Origin: Rhizobiaceae bacterium | Lineage (GTDB): Bacteria; Pseudomonadota; Alphaproteobacteria; Rhizobiales; Rhizobiaceae | Direction: 5' to 3' | DNA: 64,000 nucleotides | Assembly: GCA_017644005.1 (NCBI GenBank) | Contig: JAEPMJ010000005.1 | Location: forward strand, 124,001 to 188,000 | The notes under the pieces: generated by a model | What the model was told of the DNA's origin: nothing | Databases searched by the model: none | Seen by the model: only the letters and a program-made list of their open reading frames with translations | Shown here: positions 7,510 through 15,881 of the stretch, one piece after another | How the letters are laid out: each line of letters starts with the position of its first letter | How positions within the stretch are numbered: position 1 is the first letter of the stretch | Program-made: the position numbers and the translations under genes

Positions 7510-8832
7510 CTACTTCGCCCGGTTGCGGTAGACTGTGTCGATCCAAACCGCGATGACAAGGACGGAGCCGACGACGATCTGCTGGATCGCGGCGTCGAAA
7601 CCGATGAGCACCATGCCGGTCTGCAGCGACTGCATGACCAAAGCGCCGAGAATGGCGCCGTAAATGGTGCCGATGCCGCCGCCCAGCGATGTGCCGCCGA
7701 TGACCGCCGATGCAATCACATAGAGTTCGTCGAGCGTGCCAAGATTGTTGGTCGCAGAATTGAGGCGCGCACTGGCGACCACTGCCGAAAGCCCGGCCAG
7801 CATCCCCATCAGGGCGAAGATCTTGACCGTGACCCAGCGCGTGTTGATACCGGCGAGTTCCGCCGCCTCGGGATTGCCGCCGATGGCGAAGACATAGCGG
7901 CCGAATCGGGTGCGCGTGGCGAGAAAGGTGACGGCTATGCCGACCACGATGAGGATAAGAACCGGAATGGCAAAGCCGTGCGAGATGAAAAGGCCGCCGT
8001 CCGGGACCTCTATATTGTTGGCCGCAGCATATTGCCGAACGATGCCGCGCGGCCAGGGATAGGCATTGACCAGCATCACAAAACCAAGGATCGCGCCGCA
8101 GCCAACTGCGCCGAGCATTGCGTCGGCCCAGACAGGGCGCAGCGGAAACTGGAAGCGATTGCGTTGATTACGACCGCTCAAAAGCAAAAGGACAACGCCG
8201 GCGCATGCCACGATACCCAGCACCCAGCTGGTCGTTGCGCCGACCGAGCCGAAGGGCCCGCCGCCGAGCAACGCGAAGTTCGCATCGACCGGCGAAATGG
8301 TTTCGCCGCGTGCAAGCAGAAAGGCTGCGCCGCGCCAGACAAGCAAACCGCCGAGTGTGACGATGAAGGCCGGAATGCCGCGATAGGCGATCAGCCAGCC
8401 GTGAAATGCACCGATCAGGGCGCCGGTGCAAAGGCCGACAATGATAGCTATGATCCAGATGGCCGGATGCCCCAGCCCCAGATATTGCGGCAGGATCCAC
8501 ACCTGCGTGATCGCCATGACCATGGCGCAAAACCCGAGGATGGAGCCGACCGACAAGTCGATGTGCCTGGTTACGATCACAAGCACCATACCGGTTGCCA
8601 TGATGCCGATGGACGCGGTCTGAACCGACAGGTTCCAGAGATTTCGCGGGGTCAGAAAGACGCCGAATCCGTTGACCAGCTGACCGTAGAGGTGAAAACC
8701 GATCCAGATGGCCGCCAGCGCGCCGAGCATACCCAATAGCCGGGTGTCGATCTCGGTTTTGCGAAGAAAGCGCGCAATTGCACCTTCCTCCACATTGCCG
8801 CTTTCTATTTTGGCGGTTGCTATATCGCTCAT
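7510..8832 (-). CDS. Sugar ABC transporter permease (XylH-like)
   Basis: A 440-residue inner-membrane permease of the ribose/xylose (RbsC/XylH) family, with about ten or more hydrophobic segments. The conserved permease region includes GGNPEAAELAGINT and SAVIGGTSLGGGIGT. It is longer than RbsC (about 320) because of an extra central section, as in XylH. I chose the ATG at 8832 (MSDIATAKIESG), which has GGAGG upstream, over the open frame starting at 8883. Middle gene of a binding protein-permease-ATPase operon. The actual sugar cannot be read from sequence; xylose is the best guess from family resemblance. Confidence 0.92.
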   Translation of the reverse strand: MSDIATAKIESGNVEEGAIARFLRKTEIDTRLLGMLGALAAIWIGFHLYGQLVNGFGVFLTPRNLWNLSVQTASIGIMATGMVLVIVTRHIDLSVGSILGFCAMVMAITQVWILPQYLGLGHPAIWIIAIIVGLCTGALIGAFHGWLIAYRGIPAFIVTLGGLLVWRGAAFLLARGETISPVDANFALLGGGPFGSVGATTSWVLGIVACAGVVLLLLSGRNQRNRFQFPLRPVWADAMLGAVGCGAILGFVMLVNAYPWPRGIVRQYAAANNIEVPDGGLFISHGFAIPVLILIVVGIAVTFLATRTRFGRYVFAIGGNPEAAELAGINTRWVTVKIFALMGMLAGLSAVVASARLNSATNNLGTLDELYVIASAVIGGTSLGGGIGTIYGAILGALVMQSLQTGMVLIGFDAAIQQIVVGSVLVIAVWIDTVYRNRAK

Positions 8833-8889
8833 TGATGCCCTCCCTCCGCCGGGAACGCCTGTTCGGAACCCGCGGTGTCGCATATGGAA

Positions 8890-8921
8890 ACCGCGCCGGT
8901 CGCTGCGCGCGCCGGCGCGGT
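8890..8921 (-). other. Strong stem-loop between binding-protein and permease genes
   Basis: Two perfect 10-nt arms, ACCGCGCCGG and CCGGCGCGGT, flank a 12-nt loop in the 120-bp gap between the binding-protein stop and the permease start. There is no T run, so it is not a simple terminator. Such hairpins often protect the 3' end of the binding-protein mRNA and lower downstream expression, giving more binding protein than membrane parts. That role is inferred. Confidence 0.75.
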
Positions 8922-8952
8922 CACTATTCAGGCACTCAAAATTGTAGCCAGC

Positions 8953-9993
8953 CTATTTGCAGCCGACAACGCCTTCCATGGCGCCTTCGCAGGCCTGCTC
9001 CTTGGAGATATGGCCGGCTTCGATAACGACATCGAGGTTGTCTTTGGTGATCGGCGTGGGCGCCAGGAAGATGGCGTCCATCTCAACACCCTTTTCGCCA
9101 CCGGACCATTTCACGGCACCGTCGATGTCGGACATCATGGTGCCGTCGGCCAATGCCGCAGCGATATCGCCGGCGGCTGCACCGAGCTGGCGAGCGTCCT
9201 TCCACACCGACACAGTCTGCGTGCCGCGGGCGACGCGGTTGAGAGCGGCGAGATCGCCGTCCTGTCCGCCAACAGGCACCGTGCCGGCCATTCCCTGTGC
9301 TCCGAGGGCAGCAATCACCCCGCCGGCCATGCCGTCGTTCTCCGCCAGAACGGCGTCAACGGCATTGTTGTTGGCGGTGAGTATCTGCTCCATGTTTTTC
9401 TGGGCGTTGTCCGGCTTCCACCCATCAGTGAACGTTTCACCGACGATCTTGATCTTGCCGGCGTTCACGTCATCGCCGATCACTTCCATCATGCCTTCAA
9501 GCAAGAAAGCAGCGTTCGGGTCACCCTTGTCGCCCTTGATGATGGCGAAGTTGCCTTCCGGTACAACCTTGGTGACTTCTTCCGCGATGATGCGGCCGAC
9601 ACCCTTGTTGTCGAAGGTGAGGTAGAAGGCACGGTTGTCTTCGATCAGGCGGTCATAGCCGACGACCGGAATGCCTTCTGCAGCAGCCTTGTCGATTGCC
9701 GGCCCGATCGCGTCCTTGTCGACTGACAGGATGACCAGAGCGTCAACGCCCTGCGTGATCAGGCTTTCCACATCCGACAGCTGCTTGGCGGCAGAAGCCT
9801 GAGCATCGGCAGAAATGTACTTGTCACCATTGGCTTCGATGGCCGCCTTCATGGCCGCCTCGTCGGTTTTCCAGCGCTCCTCCTGGAAGTTCGACCAGGA
9901 CACACCGATGACCTTGCCTTCTGCAAATGCAGCCGTTGACAGCATTGCAGACATCGCCACACCCGCCATGATGGCAGTTGTCAGTTTCCTCAT
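8953..9993 (-). CDS. Periplasmic sugar-binding protein (XylF-like)
   Basis: A 346-residue precursor with a Sec signal peptide, cleavage expected after AAFA at residue 24. The mature part is a type I periplasmic binding protein of the xylose/ribose class (GVSWSNFQEERW near the N-terminus, VLAENDGMAGG and GQDGDLAAL in the second lobe). It delivers the sugar to the downstream permease/ATPase. The open frame runs on upstream to 10626, antisense to the ROK gene; the true start is the ATG at 9993, with GGAGGAAAT just upstream and the signal peptide directly after. Two C-terminal cysteines could form a disulfide. Confidence 0.95.
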   Translation of the reverse strand: MRKLTTAIMAGVAMSAMLSTAAFAEGKVIGVSWSNFQEERWKTDEAAMKAAIEANGDKYISADAQASAAKQLSDVESLITQGVDALVILSVDKDAIGPAIDKAAAEGIPVVGYDRLIEDNRAFYLTFDNKGVGRIIAEEVTKVVPEGNFAIIKGDKGDPNAAFLLEGMMEVIGDDVNAGKIKIVGETFTDGWKPDNAQKNMEQILTANNNAVDAVLAENDGMAGGVIAALGAQGMAGTVPVGGQDGDLAALNRVARGTQTVSVWKDARQLGAAAGDIAAALADGTMMSDIDGAVKWSGGEKGVEMDAIFLAPTPITKDNLDVVIEAGHISKEQACEGAMEGVVGCK

Positions 9994-10065
9994 GATTTCC
10001 TCCCTGGCGCCGAATAAGAGCGCACTTCCACGACAGCCGCAGTCCGGGCCGCGGCCTCTCGAAGC

Positions 10066-10088
10066 TTTTTTTCGAGCTTCGAAAAAAA
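10066..10088. promoter_or_regulatory. Palindromic candidate operator for the ROK regulator
   Basis: A perfect inverted repeat with arms TTTTTTTCGA and TCGAAAAAAA around a 3-nt centre lies in the 195-bp gap between the divergent binding-protein and ROK genes, 73 bp upstream of the binding-protein ATG. A/T-rich arms around a short centre are typical of ROK-family (NagC/Mlc/XylR) operators. Site assignment is inference from position and symmetry. Confidence 0.65.
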
Positions 10089-10188
10089 TAATGACGCAGC
10101 CCATCATCCGTGTCAATATGTTTCCTGCCTCATGGGAAAAAAGCGCTATAAGGACGCCGCTTAAAGTACTGCGGGAGGAGGCGGGCAA

Positions 10189-11436
10189 ATGACTGTTGGG
10201 GTCCGGCACGACGATCTGAGACGGCGCAACCGCGCGCTCGTTCTGACGGCGCTGCGCGCGTCCAACCAGCGCTCGCGAACCGAGATCGCGAATCTGACCG
10301 GGCTCAGCAACTCCACCATTTCGGCGATCACCTCCAGCATGATCGATGAGGGTGTTCTGATCGAGCTCAAGGGCAACGACAGTGGCCTCGCGCGGCGCGG
10401 GCGGCCACAGGTCGCGCTGGCGCTCAACCCGAAGCTTGCTTCGGTCGTTGCGGTGACGCTGACGCTGGATCACGTGTCTGCCGTGCTGATCGATTATGCG
10501 GGCGAGGCGGTCGACGAGGACGTTCAGGACCTGGCGACGCAGGAACTTGAAGGGCAGGCGTTGATCGAAGCGGTGATCGACTGTGTCCGGCGCGTCCTGA
10601 CCCGGCAGCGCGAAAACGGATATCATCCATCGCGCATAGCCCTTGCCGTTCAGGGCACTACGAGTTCGGATTCCTCGTCAATGCTGTGGTCTCCGATCAC
10701 GCCGGACGAAAACACCCGGTTTGCGCCGGCGCTCGCTGCAGCTTTCGGTGTCCCGGCGACCGTGGAGAATGACTGCAACATGATCACCGTCGCGCTGAAA
10801 TGGCGCGAACCGGCGCGCTACCGCACGGACTTTTTTGCGGTGATGCTGTCGGACGGTATCGGCATGGGGTTGATGGTCAAGGGGGAGCTGTTTTCGGGAA
10901 CGCAGTCGTCCGGGGGTGAATTCGGCCACATGATTCACATTCCCGACGGAGCCCTTTGCCGCTGCGGAAAACACGGCTGTATCGAGGCTTACGCCGGAAA
11001 CTACGCGCTGATCCGCACTGCGCGTGGCGGCAGCGACGAGGATGTTCCGGGTGCGGTTGTCAGCCAGGTGGAAATCGAGAAGCTTGCCGATGCCGCGCGT
11101 GCGTCTGACGGGCCCGAGCGGGCTGCGTTTGTCAAGGCTGGAAGAGCTATCGGATTCGGGCTCGGTTCGCTGTTCGCCGTATTCGATCCCGCTCCGGTGG
11201 CGATTGTCGGTCCGGGCGCACTTGCTTTCGACATTCTGGAACAACCGATCCGCGACGCAATCGCGCGGACCGCTGGAGGCAAACACAGCGCCGCGATCTC
11301 GTTCGAGACCGAACCAAACGAGATGCCGCTGATCCGGCTCGGCTGTGCAATGACGGCGCTGACGAAAGTCGACGCCGAAATCATCGTGCCCGGGTTGACG
11401 ACGGAAAAGGTGCTCAAGAGGCGCAAGGTCGCCTAG
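10189..11436 (+). CDS. ROK-family transcriptional repressor
   Basis: A 415-residue ROK regulator. The N-terminal winged helix-turn-helix covers about residues 10-70 (RTEIANLTGLSNSTIS). The C-terminal sugar-kinase-like domain has a zinc motif CRCGKHGCIE and SDGIGMGLMVKG. Regulators of this type respond to a sugar or sugar phosphate and repress nearby uptake genes; the divergent xylose-type ABC operon is the obvious target. The ATG at 10189 has a very strong GGGAGGAGG ribosome site. It ends 8 bp before the convergent FG-GAP gene. Confidence 0.93.
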   Translation: MTVGVRHDDLRRRNRALVLTALRASNQRSRTEIANLTGLSNSTISAITSSMIDEGVLIELKGNDSGLARRGRPQVALALNPKLASVVAVTLTLDHVSAVLIDYAGEAVDEDVQDLATQELEGQALIEAVIDCVRRVLTRQRENGYHPSRIALAVQGTTSSDSSSMLWSPITPDENTRFAPALAAAFGVPATVENDCNMITVALKWREPARYRTDFFAVMLSDGIGMGLMVKGELFSGTQSSGGEFGHMIHIPDGALCRCGKHGCIEAYAGNYALIRTARGGSDEDVPGAVVSQVEIEKLADAARASDGPERAAFVKAGRAIGFGLGSLFAVFDPAPVAIVGPGALAFDILEQPIRDAIARTAGGKHSAAISFETEPNEMPLIRLGCAMTALTKVDAEIIVPGLTTEKVLKRRKVA

Positions 11437-11444
11437 GCACGGCT

Positions 11445-13037
11445 CTAGCGGGGTTGCCAGACGGTCGCGGTTCTGCCTCGCTGGATCGTGTAGAAATGCC
11501 GGGCCCGAAGTTTCTCCCAGGCGCTTGTTTCGCCGTCGGGCCAGACAATGCGCGTCTGCGCTTCGGTCTGTCCGCCAAGTCCGAAATGCCACCAGCCGAG
11601 GTGGCCGCCGGCGTGACCTCCACCCACCGTGATCTCGCGGCGCATCACTGCATCGCCGTGTTTCACCTCGATCCAGCCGCCAATCGCGTCCCGATTGCCG
11701 TGCGGCTGGATTGGTCTGACCTGGAGCCAGTTTGCATTATCGGCGCTGGTATTTCGCCACAGCTGCGCTTCCTCCCAGCGGTTTACGACGACGAGATCGA
11801 GCAGCCCGTCGAGATTGAAGTCCGCGATGGCTGCGCCGCGCGAAATAGCCGTGCTGCCGATGCCGGCCCTGTCGCCAGCCTCTACGAACGAGCCATCGGC
11901 TTTCTGCAACAGAAGGTTGTTCGGGTCTTCCATGGCAAAGTCCGGCATCGCCGCGACGTTTCCCTTGGCGACGAAAAGATCGGCAAGGCCGTCATTGTTC
12001 ACGTCTTCGAATTGCGCGTGCCATGCAGTGCTTGGCTTGACGTTTTCGCCGACATAAGGCCGGTGCGCCGTCACTCCTTTGGCAAAGGCGGCATCTGTGT
12101 ATGCCGGGCGGGGCGAGGTTTCGGGAGCAGGATCAGCCAGCGCCTGGAGTTTGTTGTCTGCCATGCTGGTCAGGAAATATTCCGGGTAACCGTCGAAATT
12201 CAGATCATAGCCGGCGATGCCCATGCCCCAGATACGGAGCGTTTCCCAACCGTCGTCGGCCGAATAGAGGCGCGGTTCGGTTCCCGTTTCGATGCGCCAC
12301 AACTGCTCCTGGCCGCCCTTGTAATATTCGCGGTCGTTGGAGACCCTCAGCGAGGGCGTGCCGGAGCGGTTCCAGTCGGTAAACAACATCGACAGCGCGC
12401 AGTGGCTCGGTTTCAACGAAACCGGGGCTGCGAACCGTGCTCCATTCGCCCTGTGCAGCCAGTTGGCAGTGCACGACCCCCAGGGAAAGCCCTCCTCGTG
12501 CCGATCGATGTAATTGCCGATAGCGATCGTCGGGAAATCCGCGCCATCTTCCCAGGTGGCGGCAAGTGCGGTCGACCAGGCATCGCCGCCGTCAAAGCCC
12601 CACATCTCGTTGGCGCGCTCGAACCTGCAGTTTCCCAGTCCGCGCATGATCACGTTTTCGCCCACGCGCAGCAGCACTATGTCCATAATGCCGTCGCTGT
12701 CGACATCCAGCGGGTATGCGCCGGTAACCGTCTCCAGCTCCAGCCCGCTGGCCTGTTTTTCGAAACGCAGCTCGCCGCCCTGGCGGCTGATGTTGCGGTA
12801 AAAGCCTGCGGGGGATGCGCCGCCCGCCAGAAACAGATCCGGAAAACCGTCGCCGCTGCAGTCGAACGCCGCCGCGCCGCCGCCGACCATGTATTCCCAT
12901 TCGCCGGAATAGACGGTCGCCATGCCGTCCGAGGCCGTTTCTTCTACGAATGAAGGAACCGCGGGTTCTGCATTGGCTGCTCGGTTGGCAATGGCGGCAA
13001 TCGCGACCAAGGCTATAGCCGGGAGAAACCGATTCAT
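11445..13037 (-). CDS. Secreted FG-GAP/VCBS repeat protein with ASPIC/UnbV C-terminus (CRTAC1-like)
   Basis: A 530-residue exported protein. A Sec signal peptide ends at about residue 23 (RAANA). The body contains FG-GAP/VCBS-type repeats with calcium-loop-like Asp-rich segments: DCSGDGFPDLF, DVDSDGIMDIV, DLNFDGYPEYF, DVNNDGLADLF and DFNLDGLLDLV, consistent with a beta-propeller. The C-terminus has the ASPIC/UnbV segment (WPDGETSAWEKLRA). The start at 13037 overlaps the stop of the upstream haloperoxidase-family gene by 4 nt, so the two are translationally coupled and probably work together outside the cytoplasm. Exact function is unknown. Confidence 0.88.
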   Translation of the reverse strand: MNRFLPAIALVAIAAIANRAANAEPAVPSFVEETASDGMATVYSGEWEYMVGGGAAAFDCSGDGFPDLFLAGGASPAGFYRNISRQGGELRFEKQASGLELETVTGAYPLDVDSDGIMDIVLLRVGENVIMRGLGNCRFERANEMWGFDGGDAWSTALAATWEDGADFPTIAIGNYIDRHEEGFPWGSCTANWLHRANGARFAAPVSLKPSHCALSMLFTDWNRSGTPSLRVSNDREYYKGGQEQLWRIETGTEPRLYSADDGWETLRIWGMGIAGYDLNFDGYPEYFLTSMADNKLQALADPAPETSPRPAYTDAAFAKGVTAHRPYVGENVKPSTAWHAQFEDVNNDGLADLFVAKGNVAAMPDFAMEDPNNLLLQKADGSFVEAGDRAGIGSTAISRGAAIADFNLDGLLDLVVVNRWEEAQLWRNTSADNANWLQVRPIQPHGNRDAIGGWIEVKHGDAVMRREITVGGGHAGGHLGWWHFGLGGQTEAQTRIVWPDGETSAWEKLRARHFYTIQRGRTATVWQPR

Positions 13038-14377
13038 GGCCGAACCCTCGTCACCAGCGCGTTGGTATAGGCTGCGATACACTTTCCCTGATCGAGGCCG
13101 AGTTCGATCGCGGCCCGGTAGTGGATGCCGCCGTAGAGCCGCGAAATGCCCGCCTCATCGGCCGCATGCCAGAAACTGTCGAACCGGCGCGCGGGCAGTC
13201 CGTCATCGTCGTGCGTTCTGTCCTCGAAGGCGTAATTTGCACCGAACAGATAGGTCAGCACCTCGGCCGCCGCACCCGATTGGGTGCTGTGTCCGCTCGG
13301 ATATTCCGGGAAAGGCGGCGTAATCAGGATCGCCTCCCAGGCCGGGTCGATGACGCGCCGGATGTATGTGAGCGGCCGCACGAGGTCGTATTTATACTTG
13401 TCGTGCCAGCAGCCGATGAACGCATCCGCCAAACCGATGCCGAGGCGGGCGAGCGCGTCGACACGCATTTCAAGCGCGGCCTCCTTCTCGCCAAGCACCT
13501 GCAGCGCAATTGCCAGCCAGTGACCGGGAGGCGTCGGCGTCAGCATCGGGTCATCCGACCAGAAGCGCGCGATCGCCTCCTGATCCTCCGTGAGGGTCAG
13601 GGACACATCGTAGACTTCGCGCGCCTCGACGAAGAAGGGCGAGTCGGGCTCCTCGCTGTATGCCGGTGGAGGCGGCAGGCTGCAGGTCGCTCCGTCAGGC
13701 ATGGCAAATGTCCGGTTGCCGCCCCATTCGGGCAGCAGGGGAACCTGCTGCTGGCCGATGGTGCTGGTCGGCACCCAGTGTTGGGGACCCGGCTTGAGTT
13801 CATATCGGAACGGGAAGCCCATATTTTCGACCACCGAGCCACCGTCTTGCGCGGCCCATGCGAGTACATGTTCACCGAGCGTCCTGCCGTATGCGATGCT
13901 GCGGTCGGCGATATCGGAGTCCACCTCTGCTCTGGCGACCGCATCGAGCTTCCGGGCAATCGCGTCGATGGCTCGCTGGCCCGTCGGGCCTGTGTTTGCG
14001 AACAGGTTCTCCATGAGAAGCGAGATCGATGCCTGCAGGGCCGTGGCATCGTCATAGTCAAGCCCGGGGTCTCGCGCCGGGAGCGGCGTCAGACCGTTAA
14101 GCTGTCCAGCGAGGGTCATGAGTTCATCGCGCCCGCTGGCCACGGTCTCGTAGGCGGTGACGCCGAGATAGGCGAAGGCGCGGCTGGCAACTGGCGGCGA
14201 ATAGGTCGGCGTGTGACGGACAAGTTCCAGCGTCAGCCTGTACCAGGTGCCCAACACTTCTTCGCTGCGCGTTTCCGCGGGCTGCGCCAGGGCGGGTGCG
14301 GCCGTTGCGGTCGCGATCACCAGTAGCATGCGGCAGGCAGCCGCGCGGAATGCAATGCGCACGATAATTCTCGCCAT
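13034..14377 (-). CDS. Exported vanadium-dependent haloperoxidase / PAP2-family enzyme
   Basis: A 447-residue precursor with an N-terminal signal sequence (cleavage near ALAQ, about residue 33). The vanadate/phosphate-binding residues of vanadium haloperoxidases and PAP2 acid phosphatases are all identifiable: K327 and R334-P335 in KYKYDLVRP, S361-G362-H363 in PSGH, and R413 with H419 in RLYGGIH. These enzymes oxidise halides with H2O2, or remove phosphate in the related phosphatases; sequence alone does not decide which. I chose the ATG at 14377; the open frame to 14542 would run into phoB. It is followed with a 4-nt overlap by the FG-GAP/UnbV gene. Confidence 0.9.
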   Translation of the reverse strand: MARIIVRIAFRAAACRMLLVIATATAAPALAQPAETRSEEVLGTWYRLTLELVRHTPTYSPPVASRAFAYLGVTAYETVASGRDELMTLAGQLNGLTPLPARDPGLDYDDATALQASISLLMENLFANTGPTGQRAIDAIARKLDAVARAEVDSDIADRSIAYGRTLGEHVLAWAAQDGGSVVENMGFPFRYELKPGPQHWVPTSTIGQQQVPLLPEWGGNRTFAMPDGATCSLPPPPAYSEEPDSPFFVEAREVYDVSLTLTEDQEAIARFWSDDPMLTPTPPGHWLAIALQVLGEKEAALEMRVDALARLGIGLADAFIGCWHDKYKYDLVRPLTYIRRVIDPAWEAILITPPFPEYPSGHSTQSGAAAEVLTYLFGANYAFEDRTHDDDGLPARRFDSFWHAADEAGISRLYGGIHYRAAIELGLDQGKCIAAYTNALVTRVRP

Positions 14378-14447
14378 TCTAAATCGATTAGACAGCCTGT
14401 TGCAGCTAAGCACGGCATGGCTGACGGCGACAAGAGGGGTTGAGGCG

Positions 14448-15137
14448 TTATGCTTCCTTGATGGCGTAGCCGGCGCCGCGCACTGTGCGGATGACGTCGG
14501 GCATGCGGCCGGTGTTGACCGCCTTGCGCAAGCGGCCGACATGAACGTCTACAGTGCGTTCGTCGATATAGATCGTTTCGCCCCAGACATTGTCGAGAAG
14601 CTGGGCGCGGGAAAAGACGCGGCCGGGGTGCTGCATCATGAATTCCAGCAATCGGAATTCGGTTGGGCCGAGGCGTATTTCGCATTTCTTGCGGTAGACG
14701 CGGTGGGCTTCGCGGTCGAGCATGATGTCGCCGACCTTGAGTATCGACGATAGCACTTCCGGCTTGGCGCGGCGAAGCAGCGCGCGGACGCGGGCGATGA
14801 ACTCGGGCGTCGAGAACGGTTTGACCAGGTAGTCGTCGGCGCCGGTCGCGAGGCCACGTACCCGGTCGCTTTCCTCGCCGCGCGCGGTCAGCATGATAAT
14901 CGGCAGCCGCTCGGTCTCCGGCCGCATGCGCAGCCGGCGGCACAGCTCAATGCCCGAGATCGCCGGCACCATCCAGTCGAGCACCAGAAGGTCGGGCGTG
15001 CTTTCCTGGAGGCGGAGTTCCGCCTCGTCGCCGCGATTGACGATCTCGACCTGATATCCTTCGGCTTCTAGGTTGTATTTGAGCAGCACGCATAGCGGCT
15101 CCTCATCTTCGACAACCATGATTTTCGGCGCAATCAT
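14448..15137 (-). CDS. phoB: Phosphate regulon response regulator PhoB
   Basis: A 229-residue OmpR-type response regulator. The receiver domain has D54 in LVLDWMVP as phosphoacceptor, an acidic pocket in VEDEE and the conserved K106 in YLVKPF. The C-terminal winged helix includes SRAQLLDNVWG and the recognition-helix segment DERTVDVHVGRLR, as in PhoB. It activates Pho-box promoters, including that of pstS here. Start at 15137 (MIAPKIMVVED); the upstream open frame to 15182 overlaps phoU. It is the last gene of the pst-phoU operon; no phoR kinase gene is present in this window. Confidence 0.96.
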   Translation of the reverse strand: MIAPKIMVVEDEEPLCVLLKYNLEAEGYQVEIVNRGDEAELRLQESTPDLLVLDWMVPAISGIELCRRLRMRPETERLPIIMLTARGEESDRVRGLATGADDYLVKPFSTPEFIARVRALLRRAKPEVLSSILKVGDIMLDREAHRVYRKKCEIRLGPTEFRLLEFMMQHPGRVFSRAQLLDNVWGETIYIDERTVDVHVGRLRKAVNTGRMPDVIRTVRGAGYAIKEA

Positions 15138-15150
15138 CGGCGTCTTCCGT

Positions 15151-15858
15151 TTATTCCGTGAGCGCTGCGATTGCAGTTTCATCCTGCTTGGGACGCTGCG
15201 CCGGCAGCTGCTCGCCCGTGACGGTATAATACGCGTTTTCAGCGATGTTGGTCACGTGGTCGCCGATGCGCTCCAAGTTCTTGGCGCAGAAGAGCAGGTG
15301 CGTGCAGGCGGTGATGTTTCGCGGATCCTCCATCATGTAGGTCAGGAGTTCGCGAAAAACTGCGGTGTATTTAATGTCGATCTTCTCGTCCCGGTTGCGC
15401 AGTTCACGCAGCGCTTCGGCATCACGGGCGACATAAGCGTCAACCACGCCCTTCACCTGCACCAGCACCATTTCCGACATGGTTTCGATGGAAAGCGCCA
15501 AGGACTTCTGCGTCGGCGTCTGCACCACCGCGCCGACCCGCTTGGCGATGTTCTTGGCGAGGTCGCCAATGCGCTCCAGATCGGCCGCCATGCGAATGGC
15601 ACCAACGACGCTGCGCAGATCGAGCGCCATGGGCTGGCGTTTGGCGATCAGCGTGATGGATGCCTCGTCGAGTTCGCGCTGGCGCGCGTCCATGACCGAG
15701 TCATCGGAAATGATGCGCTGTGCGAGTGCATTGTCGGAATTGACGAGCGCGCCGGTCGACGACTTGACCATCGCGCAGGCAAGATCGCCCATGTCGCGAA
15801 TGAGCCGGTCGATATGTTCCAGTTCCTCGTCGAAGGAGGTGACGGTGTGCTCGCCCAT
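15151..15858 (-). CDS. phoU: Phosphate signalling protein PhoU
   Basis: A 235-residue PhoU made of two similar three-helix bundles. The conserved metal-binding E/DxxxD-type segments are present in both halves (ADLERIGDLAKN and KNLERIGDHVTN). PhoU links the PstSCAB transporter to the PhoR kinase and prevents Pho activation when phosphate is abundant. It begins 23 bp after pstB and ends 13 bp before phoB. Start at the ATG at 15858 (MGEHTVTSFDEE). Confidence 0.96.
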   Translation of the reverse strand: MGEHTVTSFDEELEHIDRLIRDMGDLACAMVKSSTGALVNSDNALAQRIISDDSVMDARQRELDEASITLIAKRQPMALDLRSVVGAIRMAADLERIGDLAKNIAKRVGAVVQTPTQKSLALSIETMSEMVLVQVKGVVDAYVARDAEALRELRNRDEKIDIKYTAVFRELLTYMMEDPRNITACTHLLFCAKNLERIGDHVTNIAENAYYTVTGEQLPAQRPKQDETAIAALTE

Positions 15859-15881
15859 AACAGGTCCTCGTGTGGTCGATC

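Noticed and set aside
9994-10626. 5' extension of the sugar-binding protein frame
   Set aside because: It lies antisense to the ROK gene; a ribosome site and a signal peptide start at 9993.
12000-14326. Long plus-strand frames (from 11454 and 13121)
   Set aside because: Antisense to the repeat protein and haloperoxidase genes, which have signal peptides and catalytic motifs.
14378-14447. Pho half-site upstream of the haloperoxidase-family gene
   Set aside because: A single CTGTCTA-like half-site without a second repeat at the right spacing.
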